DNA of 64,000 nt, from positions 310,001 through 374,000 of the forward strand of contig CAXXGT010000012.1 of the NCBI GenBank assembly GCA_963664045.2, given 5' to 3'. Of the stretch, positions 47,005 to 56,008 are shown piece after piece (position 1 is the stretch's first letter; the number at the start of each line of letters is the position of its first letter). The translations under genes and the position numbers were made by a program. The DNA comes from JAPPHA01 sp963664045 (GTDB lineage: Bacteria > Pseudomonadota > Alphaproteobacteria > Rhodobacterales > Rhodobacteraceae). Under the pieces are notes generated by a model. It saw nothing but the letters and a program-made list of their open reading frames with translations. It did no database searches and had not been told where the DNA came from.

Positions 47005-47749
47005 TCTTTCACAGCCGTCGACACGGCATGGATGACCAGGTGAGAGTGCTCAGAAAAACTGATGGAGATTCGGGCGATTTTGCTCGAATTGCTTGATGTT
47101 TGGGGGTGCGTACCCCTCACCTTCCGTGCACGCACTCGATTGACGCGCTCTTGTTCCGGTTTGTTCACACGACCCATTGAGATGGTCTGCAATCGGAGGA
47201 GGCGTCGTTTGTCCGCCTGATGCGGAGCCTGAACTGGCTTCGTCTATAGGTTCCGACGGCAATGGAGGTGGGTCCGGCGGGACTTGAACGCGTCCATTGG
47301 CCGGATCTTGCAATCTCGGCGATGGACGGGGCACATCCGCAGAGACTGGCGCTTTTGTCACGATACCTGGGGCTGACCAGTTCTGACCGCCCGGAACAAC
47401 GGACAAGGAGGGACACGGTGAAGGATAACGGACCTGACGACCCGGGGCGACAGCTCTTGGCATCCGGTGGGCAGAACTGATTGTTTTTCCTTTCCAAGAA
47501 GCCCTTTTCGGGAGAGTGGAATACCGGTGAAGGACGGTGCGATGATCAGCGTCCATCAGGACAGGAGGCTGGCATGGCGAACCGGACAAGACCGCACTCA
47601 ACCAGCCCACCACTAAATCCTCGCCGGTTCCCGGTTCCTGTTTCCCACCTATGCAAATCGACGGAACCGGTTCCCGGAACCACCCGACTCACCTCAGAAG
47701 CTCCAAACCCAACCAGGCTCCACCAAAAAACGTGAACACCCCCATCATC

Positions 47750-47962
47750 AATTATCGTGCGCACGCTCACCAGGTCGATTGCACCGCCGCCGCCGCGTCC
47801 CGCGACATGATCGAAGTACTTCGTTCCGCTGATGCTGATCACGGATCCCGGGCGTTTCCAGCGGGCCCTGTCGGCGGGATCCTTCCGGTACCCGAGCCCT
47901 GCGGCGACGACCGTCAGCGGGATTGCCCGCACCGCGTCGGCCCGAGCCCTGGGGCTGCTCAC
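47750..47962 (-). pseudogene. TOPRIM protein of transposon copy A, N-terminal fragment (CHC2-like domain)
   Basis: About 70 residues with the CHC2-like/DUF3991-type block: VAAGLGYRKDPADRARWKRP, then VISISGTKYFDHVAGRGGGG and AIDLV, matching copy B. After AIDLV the frame enters unrelated inserted sequence. The ATG overlaps the stop of the ATPase gene (ATGA, 47959-47962), the same coupling as in copy B. The C-terminal piece is at 45385-46095. Confidence 0.7.
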
Positions 47963-48759
47963 AGCACGACTTCGTCGGCGGCCCGGTTGACATGGCTGTC
48001 GGTGACGGTCCGCGTCTTGTCGGCGGCGGCGGCGATCAGCGCATGATGGGCGATGCGGTTGATCTGTCGCGGGATGCGGTTGCTTGCCAGTGCCACCGCC
48101 TCGATTGCGGCTGGCTCGAAGACCGGCACATCGGCACCGGCCAGGCGCATCCGGTGTTCGACATAGGCGCCGACTTCCTCGTGGTTCAGCGCGGGAATGT
48201 GGCAGTTGACGACGATTCTCTGGGCCAGGGGTTCGTGCACCGCCATCCTGAGCCGGTTGCGCAACTCGGTCAGGCCGATCATCAGCAGGCAGAGCCGGTT
48301 GCTGGAATCCATGCGGTAGTTGGTGAGCATCTTGAACTCGGCGAGAACATCGTTGCCGAGATGGTGCGCTTCGTCGAAGACCAGCACCGGCAGCTTCCCG
48401 GACTCGGCGACGAGGCGGCTCATCTCCGCGCGTATCGTTGCGCAGACCGCGGCACGGGACTGGCTCCCCGGCAGGCCGAAGGCGGTTGCGATGGCGTTGT
48501 AGGTGTCGCGGACATTCCCGGTCGAGAACGAGACGTAACGAACCTGGTGGAGGCCCTCGTGCAGGGTGTCTGTCACCTGTCGCCAGAGTGCGGTCTTGCC
48601 GACGCCGGATTCGCCGGTGAGCAGGCCGATGCCGCGCAACTCGATGAGATGCCTGATGCGGGCGCGTGCCTCGGCCTGTGTCCCGGTGTCGAGAAGCTCG
48701 TCGGGTTTGAGCGTTTTCTCGAAGGGGTAGTTCCTGAGCCCGAAGTGTGACAGGTACAT
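47959..48759 (-). CDS. ExeA/TniB-like AAA+ ATPase of transposon copy A
   Basis: A 266-residue AAA+ ATPase that starts MYLSHFGLRNYPFEKTLKPD, the ExeA-type opening. Walker A is LTGESGVGKTALW near residue 49, Walker B VLVFDEAHHLG near 130, and an Arg-rich sensor part IPRQINRIAHHAL is near the end. Such proteins act like TniB/TnsC/MuB, choosing target DNA and activating the transposase. It starts 2 bases after the transposase stop and overlaps the TOPRIM start. It is the only gene of copy A still whole. Confidence 0.85.
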   Translation of the reverse strand: MYLSHFGLRNYPFEKTLKPDELLDTGTQAEARARIRHLIELRGIGLLTGESGVGKTALWRQVTDTLHEGLHQVRYVSFSTGNVRDTYNAIATAFGLPGSQSRAAVCATIRAEMSRLVAESGKLPVLVFDEAHHLGNDVLAEFKMLTNYRMDSSNRLCLLMIGLTELRNRLRMAVHEPLAQRIVVNCHIPALNHEEVGAYVEHRMRLAGADVPVFEPAAIEAVALASNRIPRQINRIAHHALIAAAADKTRTVTDSHVNRAADEVVL

Positions 48760-49555
48760 GGTCAGTCCTCCTCTTTCCTGCTGTCGCGGACGAGCGCCCG
48801 GAAGGTCACGGTCGGTTGCCCGGCGCTGCGCCTGATCCGGGCATTGGCGTGCAGGTCGAGCGGCCGTGCGCAGCCACGCGGCTTGCCCTCGTGCACCACC
48901 TTGATCGGACGGTCCTCTGGGGCGGACGGATCGTAGCGGAGCGTGACCTTCGCACCGTTCATTCCCGCCTCGACCTCGTAGATGCGGCTCTCGAGGCTGA
49001 CGGTTCGGGCCCTGGAGACCCGCCGGGTCGCCTCGAACAGGAAGATGTCGTCGAGATCGACGCCGGGGTCGGGTCGGCGGACCCTGTCGCAGGTGAGTGC
49101 CCACTGGTCGAGGGGCGTGCGCTTCCCGTCGAGGCCGCGGTGAGGCGTCATGTGGTATTCGCCCTCGACCCAGGTGCGGAACCGTCGGTTGAGGGTCTCC
49201 AGGTCGGGAATGTCCTGCGGGTCGAGCGGGGCGAGGGCCTGTTGGCGTACCGTGCGGAAAAATCTCTCTATTTTTCCCTTTCCGGCGGGATGGTATGGCC
49301 GAGCATGCAGCAGCGAGATGCCCAGCCTGCCGCAGATCATCATCAATTGCCGGGAGCGGAAGTTGGCGCCGTTGTCGCAGTACAATCTCTCGGGGCATCC
49401 CCTGCGCAGGATCGCCTCCTTCAGCACGACCAGGTAGTCGGCCGCGGTCTCGCCGAAGGCGAAATGCGCATACGGGACAACCCGGGTCGCGTCGTCGAGC
49501 AGGGCAATCAGGCAGGTGTGCAGCGAGTCTGGCTGCTGAACTAGCGGGTGGAAGT

Positions 49556-49728
49556 CCCGCCGGCGCAATTCTTGGTTTGGCGCCGTAGCATATCCCACGG
49601 GTACCGGGGTGACCTGGTGCCTGCGAGCTGGGACGTAGAAAGTCATCGTGGGCGTGGCGGGAGCAAGGCTCCAACCGGTCCGGTCAGTCAGGATGGCGAA
49701 CAAACCGAAGGGCCGTAGCGAAAGCGAA
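49556..49728 (+). repeat. 173-bp direct repeat, copy 1 (intron 5' region)
   Basis: Matches 53307-53479 with one mismatch. It lies 40 bases into the probable group II intron and covers part of its domain I. The second copy is a detached fragment. Confidence 0.85.
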
Positions 49729-50014
49729 CGATTGTTGATGCGACGAAAAGGTTGCCCCCACATGGAAGCTGACTTGTGGGGATATTGGAGGATGCCAAGG
49801 GTCAGCCTGTCACCCGATGGCTAGCACCGGTGCGGAAGAACCGAGGTGAGCACGCACCGGGTCCCCCGGCGTAGAGACGGCGGCAATTCGGGAAAGTTCA
49901 GCAGTGAAAGACCGGAAGCATCTGTGTTTGGCGTCAATGCCGATTTAGGGCCAAATCCATGATTTTCGATCTGTCATCGGAAAGTTGTCCCTGACTTGTC
50001 CACAGGTCTGATTT

Positions 50015-50995
50015 TCAACCGACACCCGGTTCCGGAGCAATGACCGTCCAGTTTCGGTCATCGCGTACGAGCACGTTGGCGAGTATGACCAACTTGCGCA
50101 TGACCGCTGTCAGGGCGACCTTGTGCGCTTTACCCCTGCCGATCAACTGGTCGTAGAAGCTCTTCATGTCGGGGTTGAACTTGATTGCGGAGGTTGCGGC
50201 CATGTAGAGGGTATTGCGCGGGAGCATGCGCCCGCCCTTGATGTATCTCTGTCCCTTTCGCTTCCCGCTGTCATCGGGATACGGCGCGAGGCCGGCCAGG
50301 GCGGCGGCGGCGTGCCGGTCGACGGTGCCGAGTTCCGGGATCTCGGCACAGAGCACGGCGGCGGTGACCGGGCCGAAGCCCTTGATCGACTGCAGGATCC
50401 TGGCGCGGCGGGCGAATTCGGGATTGTTCGCAATCAGCGTACGGATCGCGTCCTCGAGCCGGGCGATCTGTTGCTCGAACTGCTCGATCATGTGGGCCGT
50501 CACTGCGACCGCCTCGGAGGCCTCGTATTCCCGGCTGGCATTGAGGTACGCGGCCTTGTCCGCGGCCAGCTTCGCGCGTGCCCGGCACAGGTCGGTGAGC
50601 TGGAGTTGTTCCTCGCCGAGCGGTTCCGTCACCTCCGGACCCATGACCTGTCCCAGCCATGCCAGCAGAGATGCATCGAGGGGATCGGTCTTCGCCATCT
50701 GGCCCGCGGCCTGGGCGAAGCGCCGGGCCCTCAGCGGACTGACCACCGCCACCGGGAGACCGCAGGCGTGCAGGCTCTGGTGCAGTGCCCGGTGATAGCG
50801 GCCGGTCGCCTCGACGACGACAAGCTCGACACCGGCCTTGTGCAGCATCCCGCGCAAACCGCGGCGCCCGCCGGCGTCGTTCGGGAACTGCCGCGCTTCA
50901 CCCGTCGGTGCGATGTGGACGTCGAGATGGGCCTTGCCGACATCGATACCGGCGACCACCTTTTCCTGATTGCTATTCTGTGCTTCCTGGTTCAT
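50015..50995 (-). CDS. IS110-family transposase (bridge-RNA-guided type recombinase)
   Basis: A 326-residue IS110 recombinase. The N-terminal RuvC-like DEDD domain begins VVAGIDVGKAHLDVHIAPTG, has VVVEATGRYHRAL, and AKTDPLDASLLAWLG with the later acidic residues. The C-terminal transposase_20 domain has IKGFGPVTAAVLCAEIPELG and the Ser-region block RNTLYMAATSAIKFNPD. ATG 50995 is chosen for GAGG upstream; an in-frame ATG lies at 51040. IS110 enzymes use a structured RNA from the element's own non-coding end. A truncated second copy lies at 61304-61557. Confidence 0.88.
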   Translation of the reverse strand: MNQEAQNSNQEKVVAGIDVGKAHLDVHIAPTGEARQFPNDAGGRRGLRGMLHKAGVELVVVEATGRYHRALHQSLHACGLPVAVVSPLRARRFAQAAGQMAKTDPLDASLLAWLGQVMGPEVTEPLGEEQLQLTDLCRARAKLAADKAAYLNASREYEASEAVAVTAHMIEQFEQQIARLEDAIRTLIANNPEFARRARILQSIKGFGPVTAAVLCAEIPELGTVDRHAAAALAGLAPYPDDSGKRKGQRYIKGGRMLPRNTLYMAATSAIKFNPDMKSFYDQLIGRGKAHKVALTAVMRKLVILANVLVRDDRNWTVIAPEPGVG

Positions 50996-51040
50996 GGTCC
51001 TCGTCTCATTGGTTGTGTCCCGATACTCCTGTCCTTGCAT

Positions 51041-51320
51041 ATCATTCGGGCCTCGCGCCCCCGCATCTGTTCAGGACGACCGGGACATGATGGGGAGGGG
51101 CGACCAGGCTTCCGGACGGATCTTTATCCATGGTGAGTAGTCGGTCCGACCCCTCCCCGGCGGGGAAGGTGGCCACCTTCCCCGCGATCCCTGTCCCATG
51201 CAAGCACGCAACAGGAATGTTCCGATTCATCTGAAGACGACCATTGCAACGCTGCACTTTTCCACAGATCGACGCCAACAACAGCTGTGGATAACTCGAT
51301 TCAATTCTTTTCATGAATGA
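51041..51320 (-). ncRNA. Structured non-coding end of the IS110 element, candidate bridge RNA
   Basis: Upstream of the IS110 gene there are ~280 non-coding bases rich in hairpins: a 26-base perfect palindrome at 51160-51185, and a stem GGGGAGGGG (51092-51100) pairing with 51150-51158. IS110 elements are known to express a bridge RNA from this position that pairs with target and donor DNA. The loops cannot be assigned without the exact element ends. Confidence 0.4.
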
Positions 51321-51696
51321 TGTCATACAAGGTGAGGAGAACGGACAGGATGTTGTGACCCTTGAATGTCAAGGACCGTGCCAATAACCGCAGTGCGGGA
51401 AATGGCACGGAGTTCTCCTGACTGGCGGATGAGGCCGATTAAGCGGTGATGGGCGGAACAACATAACCCGTCCGGAGCGAGGGCCTCTGGGCTCAGGTGG
51501 CGAAGGCGGCAGGTCATGCCGGGACACAGAGCCCGGTGCTGACCGATGATATCACCCGGATGACGGGTGGTGCTGTCGAGCCGAAGGGCGGCGCAAACGC
51601 GGGATGTTGCCACGGGCATGGCTGGGTCAGCCTTAAGCGTGGCGGATGTCGCGGAAGGCACCGCACCGAACTCCTGCGGGGGGTGCCTGACGCTTG

Positions 51697-51731
51697 AAGC
51701 CGGACCCGGGAAAACCGGACGTCCGGAATTT
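51697..51731 (+). ncRNA. Domain-V-like hairpin of the probable group II intron
   Basis: CCGGAC pairs with GTCCGG, an inner CCGG pairs with CCGG around a GAAAA loop, and two bases (AC) bulge on the 3' side, the domain V layout. The base of the stem (AAG/AATT) is weaker than usual. Repeated in the copy at 62259-62293. Confidence 0.5.
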
Positions 51732-52349
51732 CAGGGGGGATGCTGGAAACGTGGCCTATGGTGCGCGCGCCAGTGTCCTACCCGACCTTTCTCTTCCGCC
51801 CCCGCGCGTCCCTGACCTTCGGGCCGTGCATGACATCCGACTGCCAGAGCTGGCCGGCCGCCTCGGTGGCGAAGCGGCGCAGGTCCCCGGACGGCGCGTC
51901 CGCGCGGCGCTTCATCAACCCCTCCCGGGTGAACAGCCGGTGGAGCGTCGAGATGGCGATGACGACATCGTCGGGGATGGCGCCCGTGGCCCGCGCCCGC
52001 ACGATGACCTGCCGGACGCTGAGGTCCATGTTCTCCCGGCGGGTCGCAAGCAGGGTCTCGACAACATCGCCCGGCATCTTCCGGATCGAGCCGCGGTCCC
52101 TGCGGCGCTTGGGCATCAGCCCGTCGAAACCCGACTTTCGGTACGCGCGGATCCAGCTCCGCATCGTCGTCACCGCAACCTTGCGCCGGCCCGACCCCGG
52201 GATCGTCACCTCCCGTTGCGATTGCCGCTTCAGGTACGGCGCCACCTCGTCCGGCGGAAGGTGCAGGGCCTCAGAGATCATGGCGAAGCGAAACAGTGCG
52301 ACGTCCTTCCGGTCGTCGTTGATCGTGTCTTTCATGGTGATGTCCTCCG

Positions 52350-53000
52350 TCATTCCGGGCTCCGATGCGCCGGTTGGCCCCATCTGCCGCGATCGGCATC
52401 CCCGAGACAGGGTTCGAATGGTGTTGGAGGCCCGGCCGGGGATTTCCCACCCAGTCCGGGAGGCAGGAATCCGACCGGAGGAGGCAGGAACTGCAACTGG
52501 CTCGTCATCTCCCGGCAGAGGTCGACCAGCAGCGTTTCCGTCCCGAGCGCGGCGCGCATCGACACCAGGTCCGCCGGAGTTCCCCTGAACAGGTCAGGGC
52601 GCAGCGTGACCACGGCCGCCAGGAAGACCGAAACCGCAATGAATGCGCCACACAGACCGCGGATCGCGTTCGCCAACTCGTCACGGTGAGGGAACAGGCG
52701 CCTGGCCGCCGCCCATCGGCTCGGGGCCTCGGCGAGAACGACCATGTCGTCCTCGATCTCCTGCAGCGAGCCGCGGCGGCGGGCCGCCGCGAAATCCGGA
52801 AGACGGCTGAACGTGGCCTGGCATTCACGGCAGTCGAACCGGGCAACGCGCAGCGGAACCGGCGTCTTCCGCCCGTAGGTCCCGTGACCCATCGTCCCGC
52901 AGTCGCGCCGGCAGAGATCCTTCAGGCAGGGAGGAAAGCTTGCGTTCCTCCACTCCTCGCGGCTAACGTACTCCTCGGCGGTCAGTTCTGTTTCAAAGCG
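52350..53000 (-). CDS. Zinc-ribbon protein of transposon copy A, start codon unclear
   Basis: A minus-strand frame homologous to the protein at 54088-54690. It has TAEEYVSREEWRNASFPPC, two Cys pairs (CLKDLC and CRRDC), HGTYGRKTPVPLRVARFDCR and ECQATFSRLPDF, like the zinc ribbons that open some transposase genes. ATG 52892 would cut off the conserved first 36 residues; the frame stays open to a stop near 53070 without a good start codon. It precedes the transposase by 14 bases. A regulatory or target-choice role is only a guess. Confidence 0.6.
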   Translation of the reverse strand, partial: RFETELTAEEYVSREEWRNASFPPCLKDLCRRDCGTMGHGTYGRKTPVPLRVARFDCRECQATFSRLPDFAAARRRGSLQEIEDDMVVLAEAPSRWAAARRLFPHRDELANAIRGLCGAFIAVSVFLAAVVTLRPDLFRGTPADLVSMRAALGTETLLVDLCREMTSQLQFLPPPVGFLPPGLGGKSPAGPPTPFEPCLGDADRGRWGQPAHRSPE

Positions 53001-53306
53001 TAGCTGTACTGGTCGCCCACGGCCCGGCGAGGGGTAATCGCGCGGGCCACCCTTTTCTGTCTCAGGTCATTTGTGGCGTCCCGCCAGCCGGAAAGAGCGA
53101 CAGGCAAGCGAAAGCAGCCGGCCGCGGCCGGCCTGCGCCAGAAAAGCCGCTTGATATTGTTCCTGACCGGACAGGGTGGCTACTTGAAAAACCCTTCTTG
53201 GGGAAGAAGCCTTGTCCCGGATTGTCCCTGAATCACTGAAAAAACTGTCGGCAGGGAACGTGGAACAATACCGCCGTTTCAAGCCAGAATATTCCGGGAC
53301 CCAACA
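53001..53306. other. Outer region between the two head-to-head transposon copies (left part)
   Basis: About 300 bases with no gene beyond the open extension of the zinc-ribbon frame to about 53070. The outer terminus of copy A should be here, but I could not identify a terminal repeat. Confidence 0.3.
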
Positions 53307-53479
53307 CCCGCCGGCGCAATTCTTGGTTTGGCGCCGTAGCATATCCCACGGGTACCGGGGTGACCTGGTGCCTGCGAGCTGGGACGTAGAAAGCCATCGT
53401 GGGCGTGGCGGGAGCAAGGCTCCAACCGGTCCGGTCAGTCAGGATGGCGAACAAACCGAAGGGCCGTAGCGAAAGCGAA
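53307..53479 (+). repeat. 173-bp direct repeat, copy 2 (detached group II intron 5' fragment)
   Basis: Matches 49556-49728 with one mismatch; both borders are abrupt. It is a piece of the probable intron domain I without any intron end. Confidence 0.85.
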
Positions 53480-54087
53480 TTGCGCCAGGCCAAGCCCTGG
53501 AAAGGGGGATGACATGTTCTGAAACCTATCATCGCGTCCCAGCGGGTTCGACTCCCGCCCGGCAAAGGCCAGCCCGCCAGCCGGAACCGCGTGTTGCATG
53601 GCGTGTGGCAACGCACGTCGTGAAGCGTACACAGGAGGGGATGAAGCGCTGCCAGTTGTTGGGTTGCAGGATGATTCGGTGTTGAGTGGCCGGATTGTCA
53701 CGGATTGGATTGATGCCTGATCGAGTGGAAACTGGAATAGTCCGCGACATCTTTTTTTCCTTCCCGGCAGCTTTTTCAGTAGCGCTTTCTTTTCCGGAAC
53801 ATGGCGGACGCGGTTTCCCCGGTTGCGTTGTTTCCGTCATGGCCCGGACGAATTCCCCGGCGGCATTTTCCCGGCAGCGTCACGGATGTGTCCGCCCTGC
53901 GTGGCGGGTTTGTTGATTTTCGGGATTGATCGCCTGGGCCGGGTGGTTGATTACGCTCCCTGGCGCGGGGGGTCCGCCTTCCCGGCAGCGCGGGCCGGAT
54001 CCCGCATGGTGCGAAGCATTTGAGAAGAGGTGGCCCGTGCGGTGCCTGCCGCCGGGCCAGTAGCCGACCATACAACTCGATTGGAAT
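53480..54087. other. Region upstream of transposon copy B
   Basis: About 600 bases with no gene. Near 53538-53562 a tRNA T-arm-like hairpin (GCGGG TTCGACT CCCGC) is visible, but no tRNA body surrounds it. The left terminus of copy B should lie here. Confidence 0.35.
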
Positions 54088-54690
54088 TTGTCGCTGTCCG
54101 GCGAGGACTACGTTACCACGCAAGCTTGGCGTGACGCAAAGCTTGATTGCTGTCCCGAACACCCCGGTGGCGGCTGTCGTTTCGCCCGCCACGGCACCTA
54201 CCGGCGCAAGACCCGCTGGGGGGATGCCCATATTCCCCGCTGGTACTGCCCTGACGCTCACAAGACATGGTCACTGCTGGCCCGCTGCTTTGCGGCACGA
54301 CTGCCGGGCACCCTGGACGAGCTCGAGGCGGCGGCGCTGGCCGCGGAGACGGAACCGAGCCTGCGGGCGGCGGCCGAGAGCGCCCGTCCCGGCCATGTGG
54401 TGACGGAGGCGGCGAACCGCCGCTGGCTCAAGGGCCGGCGCGACCTGGTCGTTGCCTGCCTGGTGACGGTGATCACCCTGCTGCCGGAGCTGTTCGCCGG
54501 TTGCGCGGCGTCGGTGACGGCGCTCAGGGGCCATCTCGGAACCACGCGGCTTCTCGTCGAACTGCGCGGCCATGCGGCGTCACATCTCCGGAATCTGGCG
54601 CCTCCACTGGGCTTCGGCGTGCGGATTGATCCGGCGCCGATTTCGAATCCGGCCGACCAACACATGATGGGGCCTGATCCGCCGGCCTGA
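54088..54690 (+). CDS. Zinc-ribbon protein of transposon copy B
   Basis: A 200-residue protein matching the copy-A protein in EDYVTTQAWRDAKLDCCPEH, then RFARHGTYRRKTRWGDAHIP and RWYC, with a Cys-rich ribbon, followed by a helical part (GRRDLVVACLVTVITLLPEL) also seen in copy A. TTG 54088 is the only usable start; upstream homology reaches ~8 residues further without a start codon, as in copy A, hinting at an unusual start. It ends 43 bases before the transposase. The family was not recognised by name. Confidence 0.65.
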   Translation: MSLSGEDYVTTQAWRDAKLDCCPEHPGGGCRFARHGTYRRKTRWGDAHIPRWYCPDAHKTWSLLARCFAARLPGTLDELEAAALAAETEPSLRAAAESARPGHVVTEAANRRWLKGRRDLVVACLVTVITLLPELFAGCAASVTALRGHLGTTRLLVELRGHAASHLRNLAPPLGFGVRIDPAPISNPADQHMMGPDPPA

Positions 54691-54733
54691 GCGGCGCTAT
54701 GCCTGCCCGATCCAACCGAAAGGGAGACCAGGC

Positions 54734-56005
54734 ATGAGCCAGAACACCGAAAGACATCGACTTGACGTGGCGATGTTCCGCTATCGCGTCATCGCCCCCC
54801 TCATCGACCTCGCCGGACCGGCGCGGATGGCCGAAGTGCGCCGTCTTGCCGGCAAGGCGTGGGTGATTCCCGGCACCAGCCGCACCCGGGTTGCGGAGGG
54901 TACCATCCTGCACTGGCAGCGGGCCTGGCGGCGTGGCGGTCTCGACGCCCTCAAGCCCGGGCCGCGCAGCGACCGCGGCAAGTCCCGGCGTCTCACGGTC
55001 GAGGCCGCGGAGCTGCTGATCTCCATCCGCAGGGACCATCCCGAACTTTCCGTCCGCGACGTGGTCGCACGCGCCGAACAGACGGACGGGTTCTCCGACC
55101 CGGTCTCGCTCTCGGCCGCCTACCGCCTGTTCCACGCCGAGGGGTTGATGACCCCGGAACGGGCGCCGCCGGACCTCAGGCGCTTCGCCCATGCCCATGC
55201 CGGCGACCTCTGGCAATCGGATATCATGCACGGCCCGAAGTGCGGCGACGGGCGCCGCCGGCGCAAGACCTACATGATCGTCATGATCGACGACGCGACC
55301 CGCATCGTGCCATGGTCGGCCTTCGCCTTCTCCGAGGGCATCAACGACTTCCTCCCGGTGTTCAGGCAGGCTCTCCTGCGTCGCGGAATTCCCGGGAAAC
55401 TGTTCGTCGACAATGGAAGTGCGTACCGTTCGCGGCGCCTCGATCTCGTCTGCGCCCGTCTCGGCATCGCCCTGATCCATGCGCGTCCGTACCACGCCGC
55501 CGGAAAAGGAAAGGTGGAAAGGTATATAAGAACCGTACGCCAACGCTTCCTGCCGGGCCTTGAAGCAGCGGATACTGCCAGCCTCGACATCCTCAACCGC
55601 CGTCTCGCCGCCTGGGTCGAGGGAGAGTACCATCACACGCCCCATCGCGGTCTCGAGGGCATGACACCGGCGGACGCATGGGCCGCGAAAGCCCTCGATG
55701 TCCGCCTCGTGGACGGCAGCGTCGATCTCGACGACCTGTTCCTCGACGAGGCGGTGCGCAAGGTCAGCAAGGACCGGGTCGTCAGCCTCCGGAACCGGCT
55801 CTACGAGGTCGATACCGGCCTCGTCGGGCGGAAGGTCACCCTGCGGTTCGATCCCGCGGCGCCGCCGGGTCGCCCGATCCTCGTCGTGGCGGATGGCGAG
55901 GATGCCGGGCAGGCATGGCCCCTCGACCTCAACGCAAATGCCCGGGTGAAGCGCGACAACGCGATCTCCTTCTCCAGCATCGACACCGATGACGGGGAGG
56001 ACTGA
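54734..56005 (+). CDS. rve-type DDE transposase of transposon copy B
   Basis: A 423-residue integrase-core transposase. The N-terminal helix-turn-helix part is followed by the catalytic domain with Asp in LWQSDIMHGPK, Asp in KLFVDNGSAYRS and Glu in HAAGKGKVERYIRTV, then the Mu-type C-terminal barrel (VVSLRNRLYEVDTGLVGRKV). This is the TniA/TnsB/MuA-like order. ATG 54734 follows AAAGGGAGACC. The ATPase gene starts 3 bases after the stop. Intact, unlike its copy-A relative. Confidence 0.88.
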   Translation: MSQNTERHRLDVAMFRYRVIAPLIDLAGPARMAEVRRLAGKAWVIPGTSRTRVAEGTILHWQRAWRRGGLDALKPGPRSDRGKSRRLTVEAAELLISIRRDHPELSVRDVVARAEQTDGFSDPVSLSAAYRLFHAEGLMTPERAPPDLRRFAHAHAGDLWQSDIMHGPKCGDGRRRRKTYMIVMIDDATRIVPWSAFAFSEGINDFLPVFRQALLRRGIPGKLFVDNGSAYRSRRLDLVCARLGIALIHARPYHAAGKGKVERYIRTVRQRFLPGLEAADTASLDILNRRLAAWVEGEYHHTPHRGLEGMTPADAWAAKALDVRLVDGSVDLDDLFLDEAVRKVSKDRVVSLRNRLYEVDTGLVGRKVTLRFDPAAPPGRPILVVADGEDAGQAWPLDLNANARVKRDNAISFSSIDTDDGED

Positions 56006-56008
56006 GCC

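Larger units (their letters stand above)
46096..47750. mobile_element. Insertion of about 1.65 kb inside the TOPRIM gene of copy A
   Basis: Borders are inferred from where the copy-A TOPRIM frame leaves and rejoins its alignment to copy B, and are good to a few bases. Inside lie a remnant of a Cys-rich protein, two similar inverted hairpins (46108-46134 and 46978-47004), and about 740 bases (47011-47750) that I do not recognise. No transposase is visible, so it may be a non-autonomous or gutted element. Confidence 0.5.
49516..51781 (+). mobile_element. Probable group II intron in the transposase gene, carrying an IS110 element
   Basis: The insert starts GTGTG and ends CCTAC, fitting group II intron ends, and its removal keeps the transposase frame. 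The 5' part (49516 to about 49970) resembles an intron domain I region. A domain-V-like hairpin is at 51697-51731. No reverse transcriptase is present; the middle holds an IS110 transposase with its flanks (about 49980-51310). It is antisense to the transposase gene, as the other intron is to lysR. Of the two introns this one is less certain because its domain V is imperfect. Confidence 0.6.
50742..51787. repeat. 1046-bp direct repeat, copy 1
   Basis: Matches 61304-62349 at constant offset (10562) with only about three mismatches. It covers the N-terminal 85 codons of the IS110 gene, its structured non-coding flank, the intron 3' part and six bases of the transposase gene beyond the intron end. 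Confidence 0.9.
48762..52335 (-). pseudogene. rve-type DDE transposase of transposon copy A, split by a group II intron
   Basis: Two pieces of one gene. 52335-51782 gives the N-terminal helix-turn-helix part and the first catalytic Asp (LWQSDVMHGPKVRDARGRKR). 49515-48762 gives CLIALLDDATRVVPY, the second Asp in RLYCDNGANFRS, the Glu in HPAGKGKIERFFRTV, and the Mu-type C-terminal barrel. Joining across 49516-51781 keeps the frame and yields 435 residues, against 423 for copy B. GGAGGAC precedes the start at 52335. It belongs with TniA/TnsB/MuA-like enzymes. As it stands it cannot make a full protein. Confidence 0.8.

Noticed and set aside
47050..47613. Pro/Ser-rich 187-residue minus-strand protein
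   Set aside because: No ribosome site, no homology and low-complexity composition within an inserted, decayed region.
48762..49763. A 333-residue transposase starting upstream at 49763
   Set aside because: Its first ~80 residues are group II intron sequence read in antisense; genuine transposase homology starts at 49515.
53067..53616. Frames sharing residues with the copy-A transposase region (SLRPFGLFAILTDRTGWSLA)
   Set aside because: The shared peptide comes from antisense reading of the duplicated 173-bp intron fragment, not from a protein gene.
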